DNA of 64,000 nucleotides. Origin: Rhodocyclaceae bacterium (GTDB lineage Bacteria; Pseudomonadota; Gammaproteobacteria; Burkholderiales; Rhodocyclaceae). A program made the translations under genes and the position numbers. Positions 42,860 to 51,158 of the stretch are shown piece by piece; the stretch's first letter is position 1; each line of letters starts with the position of its first letter. The stretch lies in assembly GCA_019455325.1 (NCBI GenBank), contig JACFMQ010000003.1:1-64000 (forward strand). The letters run 5' to 3'. Below the pieces are notes generated by a model. That model searched no databases. It was not told where the DNA came from and worked only from the letters and a program-made list of their open reading frames with translations.

Positions 42860-45553
42860 ATGGCAGCTCAAACCGAGAACTCCGGCGCGGTCGACCTCGA
42901 CCCGCAGGAAACCCAGGAATGGCGCGACGCGCTCGCCGGCGTCGTCGATAAGGAGGGCGCCGAGCGCGCGCACTTCCTGATCGACGACCTGATCGGGCAG
43001 GCGCGTGAACAGGGCATCGACATCCCCTACAGCGCCAACACCGAATACATCAACACCATCCCGGCCGAGCAGCAGCCGAAGTACCCGGGCAATCCCGATC
43101 TCGAGCTGAAGATCCACAGCTACATCCGCTGGAACGCCATGGCCATGGTCGTGCGCGCCAACAAGCACACCAACGTCGGCGGCCACATCGCCTCCTTCGC
43201 CTCGGCCGCCGCGCTCTACGACGTCGGCTTCTCGCACTTCTGGCACGCGCCCTCCGACAAGCACGGCGGCGACCTGATCTTCTTCCAGGGCCACTCGGTG
43301 CCCGGCATCTACGCCCGCGCCTTCATGCTCGGCCGGCTGAGCGACGAGCAGATGGACAACTTCCGCCAGGAGGTCGACGGCAAGGGCATCTCGTCCTATC
43401 CGCATCCGTGGCTGATGCCGGACTTCTGGCAGTTCCCCACCGTGTCGATGGGCCTCGGCCCGATCCAGGCCATCTACCAGGCCCGCTTCATGAAATATCT
43501 GGCCAGCCGCGGACTGATCGACGCCGCCGACGCCGGCGGGCGCAAGGTCTGGGCCTTCCTCGGCGACGGCGAGACCGACGAGGTCGAATCGCTCGGCGCC
43601 ATCGGCATGGCCGGCCGCGAGAAGCTCGACAACCTGGTCTTCGTCATCAACTGCAACCTGCAGCGCCTGGACGGCCCGGTGCGCGGCAACGGCAAGATCA
43701 TCCAGGAGCTGGAGGCCGAGTTCCGCGGTGCCGGCTGGAACGTCATCAAGCTGATCTGGGGCACGCACTGGGACGCGCTCTTCGCCCGCGACAAAAAGGG
43801 CATCCTGAAGAAGCGCATGATGGAGTGCGTGGACGGCGACTACCAGACCTTCAAGGCCAAGGACGGCGCCTACGTGCGCGAGCACTTCTTCAACACGCCG
43901 GAACTGCAGGAACTGGTCGCCGACTGGACCGACGACGAGATCTGGCAACTGAACCGCGGCGGCCACGACCTGTTCAAGATCTTCGCCGCCTACGACCGCG
44001 CGATCAAGCACAAGGGCCAGCCGACGCTGATCCTGGCGAAGACGATCAAGGGCTACGGCATGGGCGGCGCCGGCGAGGCGATGAACATCAGCCACCAGCA
44101 GAAGAAGCTCGACCGCGAACAGGTCAAGCGCTTCCGCGACCGCTTCGGCCTGCCGGTGCCGGACGATCAGCTCGACAAGCTGCCCTACCTCAAGTTCGCC
44201 GAAGACTCGCCGGAATATCAATACCTGCGCGAGCACCGCATGGCGCTCGGCGGCTTCCTGCCGCAGCGCAGGCGCAAGGCGGCGCCGCTGACGATCCCGG
44301 CGCTCGATACCTTCTCGGCGCTGTTGAAGGCGTCTGGCGAGGGCCGCGAGCTGTCGACGACGATGGCCGTCGTGCGCATCATGAACATGCTGTTGAAGGA
44401 CAAGCAGCTTGGCCAGCACGTGGTGCCGATCGTTCCGGACGAGTCGCGCACCTTCGGCATGGAGGGCATGTTCCGCGCGGTTGGCATCTGGAGTCAGGAA
44501 GGCCAGAAGTACGTGCCGGAAGACCACGACCAGTTGATGTTCTACAAGGAGTCGACGACCGGCCAGGTGCTGCAGGAAGGCATCAACGAAGCCGGCGCGA
44601 TGAGCGACTGGATCGCCGCCGCCACCGCCTACTCGGTGCACAACGTGCAGATGATCCCGTTCTACATCTGCTATTCGATGTTCGGCCTGCAGCGCACCAT
44701 GGACCTCGTCTGGGCCGCCGGTGACCAGCGCTGCCGCGGCTTCCTGGTCGGCGGCACGGCCGGCCGCACGACGCTGAACGGCGAGGGCCTGCAGCACGAG
44801 GACGGCCACAGCCTGGTCCTCGCCGGCCTGGTGCCGAACTGCGTCTCCTACGATCCGACCTTCCAGTACGAGGTCGCCGTCATCGTCCAGGACGGCCTGC
44901 GTCGCATGTACCAGGAGCAGGAAGACGTCTTCTACTACCTGACGGTGATGAACGAGAACTACGAGCATCCGGAAATGCCGGCCGGCGCCGGGCAGGACAT
45001 CCTCAAGGGCATGTACCTGTTCAGGAAGGGCGCCGTCGCCGAAGGCAAGAAGGCGGCGCCGCGCGTGCAACTGCTCGGTTCAGGCACGATCTTCCGCGAG
45101 GTGATCGCCGCAGCCGAACTGCTCAAGCAGGACTGGGGCGTCGACGCCGACCTGTGGGGCTGTCCGTCGTTCAACGAACTGGCGCGCGACGGCAACGACG
45201 TGGCCCGCTGGAACCTGCTCAACCCGGCCGAGAAGCCGCGGCTGTCGCACGTCGAGAGCAGCCTGAACGACACGCGCGGCCCGGTCGTCGCCGCCACCGA
45301 CTACGTGCGCCTGTTCGCCGAGCAGATTCGCCCGTTCGTCAATCGCCGCTACGTGACGCTCGGCACCGACGGCTTCGGCCGCTCCGACACGCGCGAGAAG
45401 CTGCGCCACTTCTTCGAGGTGGACCGCCACTGGATCGCGCTGGCCGCGCTGAAGGCGCTGGCCGACGACGGCGAGATCGAGCGCGGCAAGGTCGCCAAGG
45501 CGATCCTGAAGTACGGGATCGACGTCAACAAGCCGAACCCGATGAGCGTCTGA
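42860..45553 (+). CDS. aceE: Pyruvate dehydrogenase E1 component (homodimeric)
   Basis: This 897-residue protein is close to the standard AceE length. It carries the TPP motif GDGETDEVESLGAIGMAGR with its Mg-binding residues, the N-terminal QEWRDALAGVVDKEGAERAH, and the catalytic-loop region around SYDPTFQYEVAVIVQDGL. It decarboxylates pyruvate and reductively acetylates the lipoyl domains of AceF. It heads a plus-strand operon with aceF (13 bases later) and lpdA, behind a long leader. Confidence 0.95.
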   Translation: MAAQTENSGAVDLDPQETQEWRDALAGVVDKEGAERAHFLIDDLIGQAREQGIDIPYSANTEYINTIPAEQQPKYPGNPDLELKIHSYIRWNAMAMVVRANKHTNVGGHIASFASAAALYDVGFSHFWHAPSDKHGGDLIFFQGHSVPGIYARAFMLGRLSDEQMDNFRQEVDGKGISSYPHPWLMPDFWQFPTVSMGLGPIQAIYQARFMKYLASRGLIDAADAGGRKVWAFLGDGETDEVESLGAIGMAGREKLDNLVFVINCNLQRLDGPVRGNGKIIQELEAEFRGAGWNVIKLIWGTHWDALFARDKKGILKKRMMECVDGDYQTFKAKDGAYVREHFFNTPELQELVADWTDDEIWQLNRGGHDLFKIFAAYDRAIKHKGQPTLILAKTIKGYGMGGAGEAMNISHQQKKLDREQVKRFRDRFGLPVPDDQLDKLPYLKFAEDSPEYQYLREHRMALGGFLPQRRRKAAPLTIPALDTFSALLKASGEGRELSTTMAVVRIMNMLLKDKQLGQHVVPIVPDESRTFGMEGMFRAVGIWSQEGQKYVPEDHDQLMFYKESTTGQVLQEGINEAGAMSDWIAAATAYSVHNVQMIPFYICYSMFGLQRTMDLVWAAGDQRCRGFLVGGTAGRTTLNGEGLQHEDGHSLVLAGLVPNCVSYDPTFQYEVAVIVQDGLRRMYQEQEDVFYYLTVMNENYEHPEMPAGAGQDILKGMYLFRKGAVAEGKKAAPRVQLLGSGTIFREVIAAAELLKQDWGVDADLWGCPSFNELARDGNDVARWNLLNPAEKPRLSHVESSLNDTRGPVVAATDYVRLFAEQIRPFVNRRYVTLGTDGFGRSDTREKLRHFFEVDRHWIALAALKALADDGEIERGKVAKAILKYGIDVNKPNPMSV

Positions 45554-45565
45554 GGAGGAACCGAC

Positions 45566-47176
45566 ATGAGTCAGATCGTGGAAGTGAAGGTTCCGGACAT
45601 CGGCGATTTCAGCGACGTGCCGGTGATCGACGTGTTCGTGAAGCCGGGCGACGTGGTCAAGGTGGACGATGCGCTGGTGACGCTCGAATCGGACAAGGCG
45701 ACGATGGACGTGCCGAGCAGCGTCGCCGGCGTGGTGAAGGAAGTGAAGGTGAAGCTTGGAGACCGTATCTCCGAGGGCAGCGTGGTCGTCATCGTTGAGG
45801 CCGGCGCCGCCAGTGAGGAGAAAGGAGTGAAGAGTGAGGAGCAAAAACCCGCTCCGGCCCCGCTCCTCTCTCCTTCCTCCTCCCTCCTCACTGAAGTCAG
45901 GGTTCCGGACATCGGCGACTTTTCCGAGGTGCCGGTGATCGACGTCTTCGTCAAGGTCGGCGACGCGGTGAAGGTCGACGACGCGCTGGTCACGCTCGAA
46001 TCGGACAAGGCGACGATGGACGTGCCGTCCTCCGTCGCCGGCGTCGTCAAGGAAGTGAAGGTCAAGCTCGGCGACAAGGTTTCCGAGGGCTCGGTGATCG
46101 TGGTGGTCGAAGCGGCCAGCGCCGCTTCGACCGGCGAGGAGAAAGGAGCGAGGAGCGCGGAGCAAACGCCCGCTCCGGCGGCGACTGCACCGGCGAGCAC
46201 CCCGCCGGCTCCGGCGCGGCCCTCCTCCCTCCTCCCTCCTCCCTCCTCTCTGCCTCCAGGCGGCAAGACGCACGCCAGCCCGTCGGTGCGCGCCTACGCC
46301 CGCGAACTCGGCGTCGATCTCGCCAAGGTGCCGGCCACCGGGCCGAAGGGACGCATCCTCAAGGAAGACGTCACCGGCTTCGTCAAGGGCGTGATGAGCG
46401 GCGCCGTCGCCGCGCCGGCGGCGGTCGGCAGCCTCGGCGGCGGGCTCGACCTGCTGCCCTGGCCGAAGGTCGACTTCTCGAAGTTCGGCCCGATCGAGAC
46501 GCAGCCGCTTTCCCGCATCAAGAAGATCTCCGGCCAGAACCTGTCGCGCAACTGGGCGATGATCCCGGCCGTGACCTACCACGAGGACGCGGACATCACC
46601 GATCTGGAAGCCTTCCGCGTGCAGTTGAACAAGGAGAACGAGAAGTCCGGCGTCAAGCTGACCATGCTCGCCTTCCTGATCAAGGCCTGCGTCAAGGCGC
46701 TGCAGAAGTTCCCCGAGTTCAACAGCTCGCTCGACGGCGACAATCTGGTGCTGAAGCAGTACTACAACATCGGCTTCGCCGCCGACACGCCGAACGGCCT
46801 GGTCGTGCCGGTGGTCAAGAACGCCGACCAGAAGTCGGCGCTGGAAATCGCCAGGGAATCGGGCGAACTCGCCAAGCAGGCGCGCGACGGCAAGCTGAAA
46901 CCGGCCGACATGCAGGGCGCGTGCTTCACCATCAGCTCGCTCGGCGGCATCGGCGGCACCTACTTCGCGCCGATCGTGAACGCGCCGGAGGTCGCCATCC
47001 TCGGCGTCAACAAGTCGGCGATGAAGCCGGTGTGGGACGGCAAGGCTTTCGTGCCGCGCCTGATCCTGCCGCTGTCGCTGACCGCCGACCACCGCGTCAT
47101 CGACGGCGCGCTGGCCACCCGCTTCAACGTCTATGTCGCGCAGCTGCTCGCCGACATGCGCCGCATGATCGTTTGA
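45566..47176 (+). CDS. aceF: Dihydrolipoyl acetyltransferase (PDH E2) with two lipoyl domains
   Basis: This 536-residue E2 has two lipoyl domains (about 1-78 and 111-186) with lipoyl-lysine motif ESDKATMDVP, a peripheral-subunit-binding domain (about 236-270; ASPSVRAYARELGVDLAKV) and a catalytic core ending LTADHRVIDGA. The linkers after each lipoyl domain are atypical. They contain EEKGVKSEEQ...SSSLLTEV and EEKGARSAEQ...SSLLPPPSSLPP, encoded by purine/pyrimidine-strand repeats related to that near purK, instead of a plain Ala/Pro linker. Confidence 0.95.
   Translation: MSQIVEVKVPDIGDFSDVPVIDVFVKPGDVVKVDDALVTLESDKATMDVPSSVAGVVKEVKVKLGDRISEGSVVVIVEAGAASEEKGVKSEEQKPAPAPLLSPSSSLLTEVRVPDIGDFSEVPVIDVFVKVGDAVKVDDALVTLESDKATMDVPSSVAGVVKEVKVKLGDKVSEGSVIVVVEAASAASTGEEKGARSAEQTPAPAATAPASTPPAPARPSSLLPPPSSLPPGGKTHASPSVRAYARELGVDLAKVPATGPKGRILKEDVTGFVKGVMSGAVAAPAAVGSLGGGLDLLPWPKVDFSKFGPIETQPLSRIKKISGQNLSRNWAMIPAVTYHEDADITDLEAFRVQLNKENEKSGVKLTMLAFLIKACVKALQKFPEFNSSLDGDNLVLKQYYNIGFAADTPNGLVVPVVKNADQKSALEIARESGELAKQARDGKLKPADMQGACFTISSLGGIGGTYFAPIVNAPEVAILGVNKSAMKPVWDGKAFVPRLILPLSLTADHRVIDGALATRFNVYVAQLLADMRRMIV
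45812..45892 (+). repeat. GAGGAG/CTCCTC inverted repeat in aceF linker 1
   Basis: A purine arm (AGTGAGGAGAAAGGAGTGAA onward, 45812-45841) and a pyrimidine arm (45862-45892, ending CTCCTCACT) flank a 20-bp centre. The whole element is in frame and is translated as the first inter-lipoyl linker. Confidence 0.75.
46134..46251 (+). repeat. GAGGAG/CTCCTC inverted repeat in aceF linker 2
   Basis: The purine arm (46134-46162) and pyrimidine arm (46220-46251, several CCTCCCT units) flank an Ala/Pro-coding centre. It shares GGAGCAAA-N-CCCGCTCCGGC with linker 1, so both linkers probably arose together with the lipoyl-domain duplication or by repeated insertion. Confidence 0.75.
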
Positions 47177-47186
47177 GGAGCCGACG

Positions 47187-48974
47187 ATGAGCGATAGTTC
47201 TCAACTCGTTGAAGTGAAGGTTCCGGACATCGGCGACTTCGCCGACGTGCCGGTGATCGACCTGTTCGTCAAGGCCGGCGACGCGATCAAGGTGGACGAC
47301 GCGATCGTCACTCTGGAATCGGACAAGGCGACGATGGACGTGCCGTCCACCGTCGCCGGCACGGTCAAGGAAGTGCTGGTCAAGCTCGGCGACCGGGTCA
47401 AGGAAGGGGCGCTGCTGATTAAGGTCGAAGCGTCGGCCGGCGCATCCGCCCCCGCCCCGGCGGCGGCATTCCCCGCGCCTGCGGCCGCACCGGCCGTACC
47501 GGCCGCCGCGCCGACGGCGGCGAGTCACGCCGGCGGCGCCGACATCGAGTGCGACATGCTCGTCCTCGGCGCCGGCCCCGGCGGCTATTCGGCGGCGTTC
47601 CGCGCCGCCGACCTCGGCCTGAAGACCGTCATCGTCGAGCGCTACGCCACGCTCGGCGGCGTCTGCCTGAACGTCGGCTGCATCCCGTCGAAGGCGCTGC
47701 TGCACGTGGCCGCGGTGATGGACGAGGCCGAGCACCTGGCGGCCGCTGGCATCGCTTTCGCCAAACCGCGAGTCGACATCGACAACCTGCGCGCGCACAA
47801 GGAGAAGGTCGTCGGCAAGCTCACCGGCGGCCTCGCCGGCATGGCCAAGGGCCGCAAGGTCGAGATCGTGCGCGGTTACGGCACTTTCCTCGACCCGAAC
47901 CACGTCGCGGTCGAACTGACCGACGGCCCGGCGCAGGACAGGACCGGCGGCAAGAAGACGATCCGGTTCAGGAACTGCATCATCGCCGCCGGCTCGGCCG
48001 CGGTGCACCTGCCGTTCATCCCGCGCGACCCGCGCATCGTCGATTCCACCGGTGCGCTCGAACTGCGCTTCGTGCCGAAGAAGATGCTGGTCATCGGCGG
48101 CGGCATCATCGGCCTGGAGATGGCCACCGTCTATTCGACGCTCGGTGCCCGGGTCGACGTCGTCGAGATGATGGACGGCCTGATGCAGGGCCCGGACCGC
48201 GACGCGGTCAAGGTCTGGGAGAAGCAGAACCTGCACCGCTTCGACAAGGTGATGCTGAAGACGAAGACCGTCGCCGTCGAGGCCAAGGACGACGGCCTCT
48301 GGGTCAGGTTCGAGGGCGAGGGTGCGCCGGCCGAAGCCGTGAAGTACGACATGATCCTGCAGTCCGCCGGCCGCGCGCCGAACGGCAAGGCGATCGGCGC
48401 CGACAAGGCGGGCGTGGTCGTGAACGAGCGCGGCTTCATCCCGGTGGATGCGCAGATGCGCACCAACGTGCCGCACATCTTCGCCATCGGCGACATCGTC
48501 GGCCAGCCGATGCTGGCGCACAAGGCGGTGCACGAGGCGCACGTGGCGGCGGAAGTCGCGGCCGGCCACAAGGCCGCCTTCGACGCCGGCGTGATTCCCG
48601 GCGTCGCCTACACCCACCCCGAGGTCGCGTGGGTCGGCTACACCGAGGAGCAGGCGAAGAAGGAAGGCCGCAAGGTCGAGACCGCCAAGTTCCCGTGGGC
48701 CGCCTCCGGCCGCGCCATCGCCAACGGCGCCGACTATGGCTTCACCAAGCTGATCTTCGACGCCGAGACGCACCGCGTCATCGGCGGCGCCATCGTCGGC
48801 CCCTCGGCCGGCGACATGATCGGCGAGGTGTGTCTGGCCATCGAGATGGGCTGCGACGCGGTCGACATCGGCAAGACCATCCACCCGCACCCGACGCTGG
48901 GCGAGACGGTGGGCATGGCGGCGGAAGTGGCGCACGGGAGTTGTACGGACGTGCCGCCGGCGCGGAAGAAGTAG
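47187..48974 (+). CDS. lpdA: Dihydrolipoyl dehydrogenase with N-terminal lipoyl domain
   Basis: This 595-residue E3 carries its own lipoyl domain (about 5-80, ESDKATMDVP), an Ala/Pro linker (about 85-115) and a full flavoprotein disulfide reductase. The latter has FAD motif LVLGAGPGGYSAAFRAADLG, redox pair GGVCLNVGCIPSK, NAD motif MLVIGGGIIGLEMATVYS and C-terminal catalytic HPHPTLGETV. It reoxidises dihydrolipoamide on AceF. The lipoyl domain is almost the same as the two in AceF. The gene ends at a strong terminator, closing the operon. Confidence 0.95.
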   Translation: MSDSSQLVEVKVPDIGDFADVPVIDLFVKAGDAIKVDDAIVTLESDKATMDVPSTVAGTVKEVLVKLGDRVKEGALLIKVEASAGASAPAPAAAFPAPAAAPAVPAAAPTAASHAGGADIECDMLVLGAGPGGYSAAFRAADLGLKTVIVERYATLGGVCLNVGCIPSKALLHVAAVMDEAEHLAAAGIAFAKPRVDIDNLRAHKEKVVGKLTGGLAGMAKGRKVEIVRGYGTFLDPNHVAVELTDGPAQDRTGGKKTIRFRNCIIAAGSAAVHLPFIPRDPRIVDSTGALELRFVPKKMLVIGGGIIGLEMATVYSTLGARVDVVEMMDGLMQGPDRDAVKVWEKQNLHRFDKVMLKTKTVAVEAKDDGLWVRFEGEGAPAEAVKYDMILQSAGRAPNGKAIGADKAGVVVNERGFIPVDAQMRTNVPHIFAIGDIVGQPMLAHKAVHEAHVAAEVAAGHKAAFDAGVIPGVAYTHPEVAWVGYTEEQAKKEGRKVETAKFPWAASGRAIANGADYGFTKLIFDAETHRVIGGAIVGPSAGDMIGEVCLAIEMGCDAVDIGKTIHPHPTLGETVGMAAEVAHGSCTDVPPARKK

Positions 48975-48994
48975 GGGCAGGGCTGCTTCACGGC

Positions 48995-49024
48995 AAAGGG
49001 CGACGGATTCCGTCGCCCTTTTTG
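48995..49024 (+). terminator. Rho-independent terminator of the aceE-aceF-lpdA operon
   Basis: An 11-bp perfect stem (AAAGGGCGACG at 48995-49005 with 49011-49021) and a five-base loop are followed by TTTTTGTTT, 21 bases after the lpdA stop. Confidence 0.85.
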
Positions 49025-49198
49025 TTTGCGTTCGCCGGACGTCCGAGCAAGCGACGCCACCTATCGACAGAGGGCCGCCGTGTTTGTATCCTGCCACCAT
49101 GCATCCTTATGGCATTCCAGCCGATTGACGCGGGATAGGCGGCGCCAAGACCAACCAGCCAACCAGAGTGCCGCATTTGACCGCCGTATATTCCGGAG

Positions 49199-49333
49199 AT
49201 GGATTCACCGATGGCCAAAAAAATCAAATTCCATCAGTACCTTGGCAACGCAACGCTCTACAGGATAGATGGCGCGCTTCCTGGATATGAGACGCATATG
49301 ATATCCACTTCTAGTTGGGGGACTTCACTTTGA
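49199..49333 (+). CDS. Small ORF interrupted by the first integron cassette
   Basis: A 44-codon frame begins MDSPMAKKIKFHQYLGNATL (a second ATG lies four codons in). Its last six codons lie in the cassette, because the cassette junction G|TT falls at 49314/49315 within SSWGTSL. If the right-hand flank after the last attC (TTGAGATCG) is rejoined, the frame reads TSS followed by TGA. It may be a small host gene or a remnant of an earlier cassette. The other DNA between the lpdA terminator and here (about 175 bp) shows no gene or attC-like palindrome. Confidence 0.3.
   Translation: MDSPMAKKIKFHQYLGNATLYRIDGALPGYETHMISTSSWGTSL
49314..49323 (+). other. Left cassette boundary (GTTGGGGGAC core site)
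   Basis: GTTGGGGGAC is the exact reverse complement of the ten bases at the left end of the first attC (GTCCCCCAAC, 50028-50037). That is the relationship expected between the first bases of an integron cassette and the R-double-prime box of its own attC. The cassette thus starts at 49315. No attC or recognisable attI lies to the left. Confidence 0.7.
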
Positions 49334-49355
49334 ACTTTATGCCGAGGGTGGCTGA

Positions 49356-50021
49356 GTGAAGAAAGGCTTCGGGAGTATTCACTACTGCGCCCACTTCCTC
49401 GACCGAGTGGTGTCGAAGTCTGCTCGTTCATCGAGCGATGGCGTTGCTGCCTTCCATATTGCATCGCATCTTCTGAAGGAACTCGACGCGCTCCAAGACA
49501 AGAACCCGCTGGTCACGCTGTCCTTTGCAACCGACTCCCTTCGTGTGTATTTCCGTGGGCAATTGCAGTTTCACATTCAACCGAGAAAGTTCAGAACAAT
49601 TATCTGGATACCGGGCGCCTACAGCAGAGAACTCTGCCGAGAGATTCAAAAACGACCACAGTTGTTTGCCGTCGAAGGCGAGCACATCTCGTGGGTGTTC
49701 AGCGTGGGCGGCGTCAAATGGCTCATGGAGTACCTTCATTCAAACTGGCGACCTTCTGGTGCTGGCGCATCAAAGGCTCCTGTCGCTCACTCAAGACACA
49801 TTCCTGGCGAGGTCAGGCAGGCCGTTCTCACGGAGTTTCTTGCGTCTGGCCATTGGTGCCCTGGAGTGGCCGGCATCACCAAGCGACATAAAGTGAGTGA
49901 ATCTATGCGTATTGAGTTCGACCACATCTTGCCCCACTCGGTCGGTGGTTCAAATCACTACTGGAATATTCAAGTCCTGTGCTCCGAGTGTAACCAGCTA
50001 AAGAGAGCAACAGCGGCATGA
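49356..50021 (+). CDS. HNH-domain protein (cassette 1)
   Basis: This 221-residue protein starts at a GTG (MKKGFGSIHYCAHFLDRVV). The C-terminal 60 residues form an HNH-nuclease-like motif: HWCPGVAGITKRH, then EFDHILPHSVGGSNHYWNIQ and VLCSECNQLKR. The second Cys of the first CxxC pair is missing (CPGV). The N-terminal 140 residues (beta-rich, SHLLKELDALQDKNPLVTLS) match no family I recognise. The gene fills an integron cassette and has lower GC than its surroundings, so it is horizontally acquired. A DNA-cleaving or defence role is possible but unproven. Confidence 0.75.
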   Translation: MKKGFGSIHYCAHFLDRVVSKSARSSSDGVAAFHIASHLLKELDALQDKNPLVTLSFATDSLRVYFRGQLQFHIQPRKFRTIIWIPGAYSRELCREIQKRPQLFAVEGEHISWVFSVGGVKWLMEYLHSNWRPSGAGASKAPVAHSRHIPGEVRQAVLTEFLASGHWCPGVAGITKRHKVSESMRIEFDHILPHSVGGSNHYWNIQVLCSECNQLKRATAA

Positions 50022-50030
50022 ATCCGCGTC

Positions 50031-50097
50031 CCCCAACCCATCATTCCACCGGACCTGCGCGAAAAGCCGCGCAGGCCGGTGAATTCAAACGTTATGC
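50031..50097 (+). other. attC site 1
   Basis: A 67-bp site runs from CCCCAAC to GTTATGC. Its arms CACCGG-A-CCTGCGCG and CGCGCAGGCCGGTG pair with one unpaired A, the extrahelical base typical of attC, around an AAAAGC tip. It is almost identical in its inner 50 bp to attC 3. Recombination would cut G|TT at 50091/50092. Confidence 0.88.
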
Positions 50098-51089
50098 GTC
50101 TCGCAACCACTAAACCCATGAGCTTTCTCAGCCTCTTTGCTCTGTCACTTGCTTTTGCTTTGTCCGGCTGCACGGCTATTCAACGCACCGCACACATGTA
50201 CAGCAACGAAGCGCCTCAGCCTCTCTCGTTTCAGTACAAAGATGGTGGTTCAAGCACGTACTACTCCTTTGTGGTCGGCGACGCTTCACAGTCCGATACC
50301 ATGGTTTTCTTCTATGGCGCGACAGGCTGTCCCAGTTGGAGGTCCGTAATGCCTGGCTACGTCAGTGGCCTCACGGTCAATGCTCGTATTTTCGTTCTCA
50401 ACAAGCGATTTGTACCTGATCGTTCTACTGGGCTGTTCGACTGCGGCCACGAATTTCATCTGGCAAACAATCCAAATCAATGGGTCGCCGACTATTCGGA
50501 GTTCATCGCCGCGCAAATAAGTTCCGTTGCATCCAAGCCGAAGAACGTCGTCTTGGTTGGAGTCTCGGAAGGCGCGTTACCCGCAACCGAGGTTGCCGGG
50601 CTGTCTCCAGCGATCACCCATCTCGCGATCATCGGCAGTGGTGGCTACTCAATGCGTAAATCACTTGCCACACTCAGGCAAAGAGGCGCTATACAGTTCG
50701 ACGTCAACTCGGGCTGGGAGAAAATTACCGCTGATCCTCGCAGCATCGAAAAGGATTGGTACGGCAACCCCTATCGCTGGTGGACAGACATTATGGATAT
50801 CGATCCCATCAATAACCTTCTGAAGTTGAATATCCCCGTTCTAGTCGGCATTGGTGAGCGAGACCAAAGTGTTCCTGTTGAGTCCGTGCATTTCCTCGAA
50901 ACAAAGTTCAAAGAAGCAGACAAGGACAACCTCATCGCCCATATCTATCCCGGTGCAGATCATCGTTTGAACGCTAATGGCGTGTCTTATCGCAACGATT
51001 TTTTTGCAGAATTGGGGCGCCTGATACGACCAACGCATAACATTTCGGTCAAGCGGGACGCGCCGCAAGCGGCGCGCCCCTTACCTTAA
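50094..51089 (+). CDS. Putative lipoprotein alpha/beta hydrolase (cassette 2)
   Basis: This 331-residue protein has a lipoprotein signal (hydrophobic FLSLFALSLAFALSGC, lipobox LSGC) and an alpha/beta-hydrolase fold. The nucleophile elbow is GVSEGA, the acid lies in GIGERDQSV and the His in YPGADHRLN. The ATG is the one formed by the GTTATGC core site itself; a start eight codons later is possible, but would give a signal without positive charge. No Shine-Dalgarno is seen. The last 18 or so residues (ISVKRDAPQAARPLP) are encoded by the attC. The substrate is unknown. Confidence 0.78.
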   Translation: MRLATTKPMSFLSLFALSLAFALSGCTAIQRTAHMYSNEAPQPLSFQYKDGGSSTYYSFVVGDASQSDTMVFFYGATGCPSWRSVMPGYVSGLTVNARIFVLNKRFVPDRSTGLFDCGHEFHLANNPNQWVADYSEFIAAQISSVASKPKNVVLVGVSEGALPATEVAGLSPAITHLAIIGSGGYSMRKSLATLRQRGAIQFDVNSGWEKITADPRSIEKDWYGNPYRWWTDIMDIDPINNLLKLNIPVLVGIGERDQSVPVESVHFLETKFKEADKDNLIAHIYPGADHRLNANGVSYRNDFFAELGRLIRPTHNISVKRDAPQAARPLP

Positions 51090-51098
51090 ACGTTGGGC
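51035..51098 (+). other. attC site 2
   Basis: A 64-bp site runs from GCATAAC to GTTGGGC. Stem AAGCGGG-A-CGCGCCGC pairs with GCGGCGCG-CCC-CTT with an unpaired A. GCATAAC is the complement of the GTTATGC that opens its cassette, as expected. The hydrolase stop codon lies inside the site. Confidence 0.88.
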
Positions 51099-51158
51099 GT
51101 CTAGATAGGCGATCTAGGGCCACCTGTCGTGTTACATCAAAAAAAGGAAGAATCGGCG

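Noticed and set aside
49026-49268. 80-codon plus-strand frame just after the lpdA terminator
   Set aside because: No start signal, no protein-like pattern, and it overlaps the better small frame at 49199-49333.
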